This document shows, in pieces, positions 5,657 through 7,699 of a stretch of DNA of 7,699 nt (the first letter of the stretch is position 1; each line of letters begins with the position of its first letter). Origin of the DNA: Bacillota bacterium (lineage in GTDB: Bacteria; Armatimonadota; Hebobacteria; Hebobacterales; Hebobacteraceae); NCBI GenBank assembly GCA_030597345.1, contig JAUVSA010000099.1, forward strand, positions 1 to 7,699, in the 5' to 3' direction. Below the pieces are notes generated by a model. It was not told the DNA's origin. It searched no databases and saw nothing but the letters and a program-made list of their open reading frames with translations. Made by a program: the position numbers and the translations under genes.

Positions 5657-6511
5657 CTACCTCTCGCTCTCCTCTTCCAGTTCGTCCGCCGCCTCCTCCA
5701 GCCGGCACCGCTCCTCTTCCTCCCGGAACGTCCGCTTCCGCTTCGTCAGCTCCTCGAAGTCCACGAGGTGCCCGTCGAAGCCCGGCCCGTCCACACACGC
5801 GAACTTCACCTCACCGCCCACCGTCACTCGACAACCCCCGCACATTCCCGTTCCATCGACCATGATCGGGTCGAGGCTGACCAGCGTAGGCAGCCCGTAC
5901 TCCTTCGTCAGCTCCGCAGTCGCTTTCATCATCGGAATCGGTCCGATCGCGATGCAATAGTCATAGTGCTCCCCCTGCTCGAGCAGCCCCCGCAGCACAT
6001 CTGTCACCAACCCGTGATGCCCGAGCGAGCCGTCGTCCGTCGCGAGATGCAGTTCGGAGCTGAGCTCACGAATCTCATCCACGTAGAACAGCAGTTCCTT
6101 TGTCCGCGCCGCCAAGATCGAGATGACCTCGTTCCCCGCCTCTGCGAACGCCTTTATCTCAGGATAGATGAAGGCGATCCCCACACCCCCGGCCGCGCAC
6201 ACCACTCGCCCATACCGCCTAACCTCCGTGGGCTGTCCCAGCGGCCCCAGCATATTCGCCAGCGACTCCCCGACCGCCAGCTTCGCCATCTCCCGCGTGG
6301 AGTGCCCCACCGCCTGAAACACGATAGCGATCGTGCCCTTCTCGGGATCAGCCTCTGCGATCGTCAGTGGAATGCGCTCCCCCCGCTCGTCAAACCGCAC
6401 CATCACGAACTGCCCCGCCTGCGCCTTGCGCGCCACCCGCGGCGCCTGCACCTCCAGTCGCGTGACCTCGGGCGCCATAATCCGCTTGGACATTACCTGA
6501 AACTTACTCAT
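5657..6511 (-). CDS. nfnA: NfnA-type NADH-binding small subunit (ferredoxin-NADP+ reductase alpha-like)
   Basis: This 284-residue protein belongs to the FNR-like family of NfnA, SudB and dihydroorotate dehydrogenase electron-transfer subunits. The FAD domain shows AGQFVMVRF (32-40) and ERIPLTIAEAD (45-55). The NAD domain shows CAAGGVGIAFIYPEIKAF (105-122). The C-terminal segment DPIMVDGTGMCGGCRVT with FACVDGPGFDGHLVDFEEL is diagnostic of NfnA. C224, C227 and C239 are [2Fe-2S] ligands; D219 is the likely non-cysteine ligand, since an Asp ligand has been reported for NfnA. In the complex this subunit exchanges electrons with NADH through FAD and its [2Fe-2S] cluster, linked to NfnB. Length fits the family (Thermotoga NfnA is about 280). 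ATG 6511 is chosen because residue 1 lines up with family N-termini, although its Shine-Dalgarno (GAGAG) is modest. The tail (263-284) is highly acidic. It precedes nfnB, with a repeat-filled 147-base gap where close spacing would be expected. Confidence 0.92.
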   Translation of the reverse strand: MSKFQVMSKRIMAPEVTRLEVQAPRVARKAQAGQFVMVRFDERGERIPLTIAEADPEKGTIAIVFQAVGHSTREMAKLAVGESLANMLGPLGQPTEVRRYGRVVCAAGGVGIAFIYPEIKAFAEAGNEVISILAARTKELLFYVDEIRELSSELHLATDDGSLGHHGLVTDVLRGLLEQGEHYDYCIAIGPIPMMKATAELTKEYGLPTLVSLDPIMVDGTGMCGGCRVTVGGEVKFACVDGPGFDGHLVDFEELTKRKRTFREEEERCRLEEAADELEEESER

Positions 6512-6588
6512 CTGCTCTCGATCCGGCCTGCCCGCCGTTCGGTGGCCCAGGCTCGCCCAGGCAGCCGCCCAAGGGTTTCCAACTGCTC

Positions 6589-6626
6589 CGGGTACCGCAG
6601 GCTTCAGCCTGCATAGACGATACCCG
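6589..6626. repeat. CTTCAG-apex palindrome upstream of nfnA
   Basis: CGGGTA (6589-6594) pairs with TACCCG (6621-6626). Inside it, GCAGGCT (6597-6603) pairs perfectly with AGCCTGC (6606-6612) around a TC loop. The apex GGCTTCAGCC has the same design as the CTTCAG/CTTTAG apexes of the two nfn-region repeats, so it is probably a relative of that family, though its arms differ. It lies in the presumed nfnA leader. Confidence 0.7.
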
Positions 6627-6769
6627 TCCCGCTGCCCTGGGAGCTGAAGACATCCATACATGCCCCGTGAGACGCGGGGTAGGGGAGGACCGCATCCATC
6701 ATCCTCCCCATCCCAGATCAACTGCTCCTCCTCGGCCGACGGCCGTCTGGAGCCTCACTCTATTCCTGA

Positions 6770-6839
6770 CCCACACCCTCCCTCCTGCCCTGTCGTCGAT
6801 ACCCACACCCTCCCTCATTCCTGCTGCCCTGTCGTCGAT
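6770..6839 (+). repeat. Imperfect tandem direct repeat, two units, pyrimidine-rich
   Basis: CCCACACCCTCCCTC occurs at 6770-6784 and 6802-6816. CTGCCCTGTCGTCGAT occurs at 6785-6800 and 6824-6839. The two units are identical in these words; the second carries an extra ATTCCTG between them (6817-6823), a word also found just before the first unit (6763-6769). It probably arose by local duplication. There are only two units and no spacer pattern, so it is not a CRISPR array. Confidence 0.8.
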
Positions 6840-6918
6840 GCAGGAACCTCCGTAGTATCCGCAGAAGCGTTTAGAGGACAGCTCTCCTGGGTACCGCGTT
6901 GCTGGGCTCACATCTCGT

Positions 6919-6923
6919 AGAGG
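6919..6923 (+). promoter_or_regulatory. Ribosome binding site supporting the TTG start of the pcm-like gene
   Basis: AGAGG lies ten bases before TTG 6934. The frame has a TGA at 6925-6927, so TTG is the first possible start. The nearer ATG at 6924 abuts AGAGG and opens a different frame that stops at about 7013. Confidence 0.4.
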
Positions 6924-6933
6924 ATGAACTGGC

Positions 6934-7692
6934 TTGGCATCTGCCTCGCGCTTCTGGCCCACCGCATTCTTCGTGGCTGTCGTTCTCGGCTCGGCGTTCC
7001 CGGCCCGCACTGAGCCGCCGGACTACGCGGCCGAGCGTGGTGCTATGGTGGAGCGCCTGCGCGCGCTGGGAATCACCAATCGCCGCGTGCTGGACGCCAT
7101 GCAGAAGGTGCCCCGTCATCTCCTTGTGCCCCAGAAACAGCGCATCCGAGCCTACGAGGACATTGAGGTTAGCGCCGGCAGCGGACGGCGTCTCTCCCGT
7201 CCCTATGTGGCCGCCCGCACGATTCAGGCCCTCAACGTGAGGCCTGGCAGCAAAGTCCTTCAGATCGGAGCCGGCTGCGGCTATCGCACGGCGCTGTTCT
7301 CCGAACTCGGCGGACGCGTATACGTCGCTGAGTTCCGCCAGGAAATCGTCCGCGCCACACGAGACCGTCTCCGTGAGCTGGGATACACAAAGGTCACCTG
7401 GAAGACCGGCAAGGCCTGTGAGGGGTGGGCCGAGCACGCACCCTACGATGCCATCCTCGTCACCTGTGCTGCCCAGAACGTCCCCGGAAAGCTCCTGGAA
7501 CAGCTCCGAGAGGGAGGCCGCATGATCGTTCCCATCGGTATCGGCCCTGCGCAGACGCTCAACTGCCTGCGGAAGAACCCAGGAGTGGAAGAAGGCTCAC
7601 AGGGCGGTACACGCGGCACCCTGCGATCGGGCCCCCTGCGGATAAAGCTGCGCGTCGACCCCATGGCGTGCTGCAGCGCACCCATGGAGTGA
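6934..7692 (+). CDS. pcm: Diverged protein-L-isoaspartate O-methyltransferase-like protein, probably exported
   Basis: PIMTs use S-adenosylmethionine to methylate isoaspartyl residues in damaged proteins. From TTG 6934 the product has 252 residues. Family features include MVERLRALGITNRRVLDAMQKVPRHLLVP (38-66), the AdoMet-binding VLQIGAGCGYRTA (108-120; usually VLEIGTGSGYQTA), APYDAILVTCAAQNVP (169-184) and LREGGRMIVPIG (191-202). Several positions differ: the active-site GQGQTISQPY region reads GSGRRLSRPY (82-91), keeping the serine (S88), and the usual GDGxxGW reads GKACEGW. The RFVPL motif near the C-terminus is missing, replaced by a tail with CC at 246-247. Residues 1-25 look like a signal peptide (R6, hydrophobic 10-23, AFPA before R25), so it may act outside the cytoplasm. 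TTG is the first in-frame start after a TGA; GTG 6973 and ATG 7045 are alternatives. The fold is clear; activity is uncertain. Confidence 0.75.
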   Translation: MASASRFWPTAFFVAVVLGSAFPARTEPPDYAAERGAMVERLRALGITNRRVLDAMQKVPRHLLVPQKQRIRAYEDIEVSAGSGRRLSRPYVAARTIQALNVRPGSKVLQIGAGCGYRTALFSELGGRVYVAEFRQEIVRATRDRLRELGYTKVTWKTGKACEGWAEHAPYDAILVTCAAQNVPGKLLEQLREGGRMIVPIGIGPAQTLNCLRKNPGVEEGSQGGTRGTLRSGPLRIKLRVDPMACCSAPME

Positions 7693-7699
7693 TCACCCC

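Larger units (their letters stand above)
6512..6933. other. Non-coding divergent region between nfnA and the pcm-like gene
   Basis: No protein-like reading frame with a plausible start was found in these 422 bases. The region should hold the promoters of nfnA (leftward) and the methyltransferase-like gene (rightward), but no convincing -35/-10 pair was recognised. It contains a CTTCAG-apex palindrome (6589-6626), a GC-rich hairpin (CCCCGTG 6663-6669 with CGCGGGG 6673-6679, one wobble, AGA loop), a short GACGGCCGTC palindrome (6738-6747) and a pyrimidine-rich imperfect tandem repeat (6770-6839). Confidence 0.7.

Noticed and set aside
5003..6616. A 537-codon open frame on the plus strand opposite nfnA and nfnB
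   Set aside because: Its product is rich in Arg, Pro, His and Leu with no domain, and it lies antisense to two well-conserved flavoprotein genes. It is a GC-rich shadow frame.
6663..6679. GC-rich hairpin as a transcription terminator
   Set aside because: No U-tract follows on either strand and there is no gene end nearby for it to terminate.
6770..6839. CRISPR-like array
   Set aside because: There are only two directly abutting units with no unique spacers between conserved repeats.
6871..7437. A 188-codon minus-strand frame opposite the pcm-like gene
   Set aside because: The plus strand encodes a recognisable AdoMet-binding fold; this frame has no recognisable motif.

Overview
This 7.7-kb, GC-rich window reads as bacterial chromosome from an anaerobe that handles electrons through NAD(P)H and ferredoxin. 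It holds five genes for flavin/iron-sulfur oxidoreductase subunits, flanked by the start of a probable signal-responsive regulator and by an unusual methyltransferase. No rRNA, tRNA, CRISPR array or transposase was seen. The genes alone do not fix the taxon. The combination of a HoxEFU/HydBC-type NADH module, NfnAB and interspersed CTTCAG-apex palindromes suits an anaerobic bacterium of sediment or subsurface type, which is inference.

Layout. (1) Positions 1-741, minus strand: the first 247 codons of a sensory protein (predicted input domain, then coiled coil), cut by the left edge. (2) Positions 742-930: a divergent intergenic region with a perfect 10-bp inverted repeat (773-782/805-814). 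(3) Positions 931-3956, plus strand: a tight three-gene operon encoding NuoE-like, NuoF-like (thioredoxin-type [2Fe-2S], FMN/NADH, [4Fe-4S] and 2[4Fe-4S] domains) and HoxU/NuoG-N-terminus-like proteins. (4) Positions 3992-6511, minus strand, convergent with the operon: nfnA then nfnB, encoding the two subunits of NADH-dependent ferredoxin:NADP+ oxidoreductase. (5) Positions 6512-6933: a 422-bp non-coding stretch with a palindrome and an imperfect tandem repeat. (6) Positions 6934-7692, plus strand: a diverged protein-isoaspartate methyltransferase-like protein with a likely export signal.

How the genes fit together. The NuoE/NuoF/HoxU-like trio looks like a complete NADH-oxidising, possibly bifurcating, diaphorase, but no hydrogenase, formate dehydrogenase or other catalytic subunit is present here. 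NfnAB would exchange electrons between NADH plus reduced ferredoxin and NADPH, so the two units share the NADH and ferredoxin pools. The regulator diverging from the operon is a candidate controller.

The most unusual features are: a third subunit that appears to have lost the His-Cys3 [4Fe-4S] site and carries a cysteine-rich tail; a composite palindromic repeat present both between nfnA and nfnB and in frame inside nfnB, where it encodes about 20 linker residues; and a secreted-looking PIMT relative with altered motifs.
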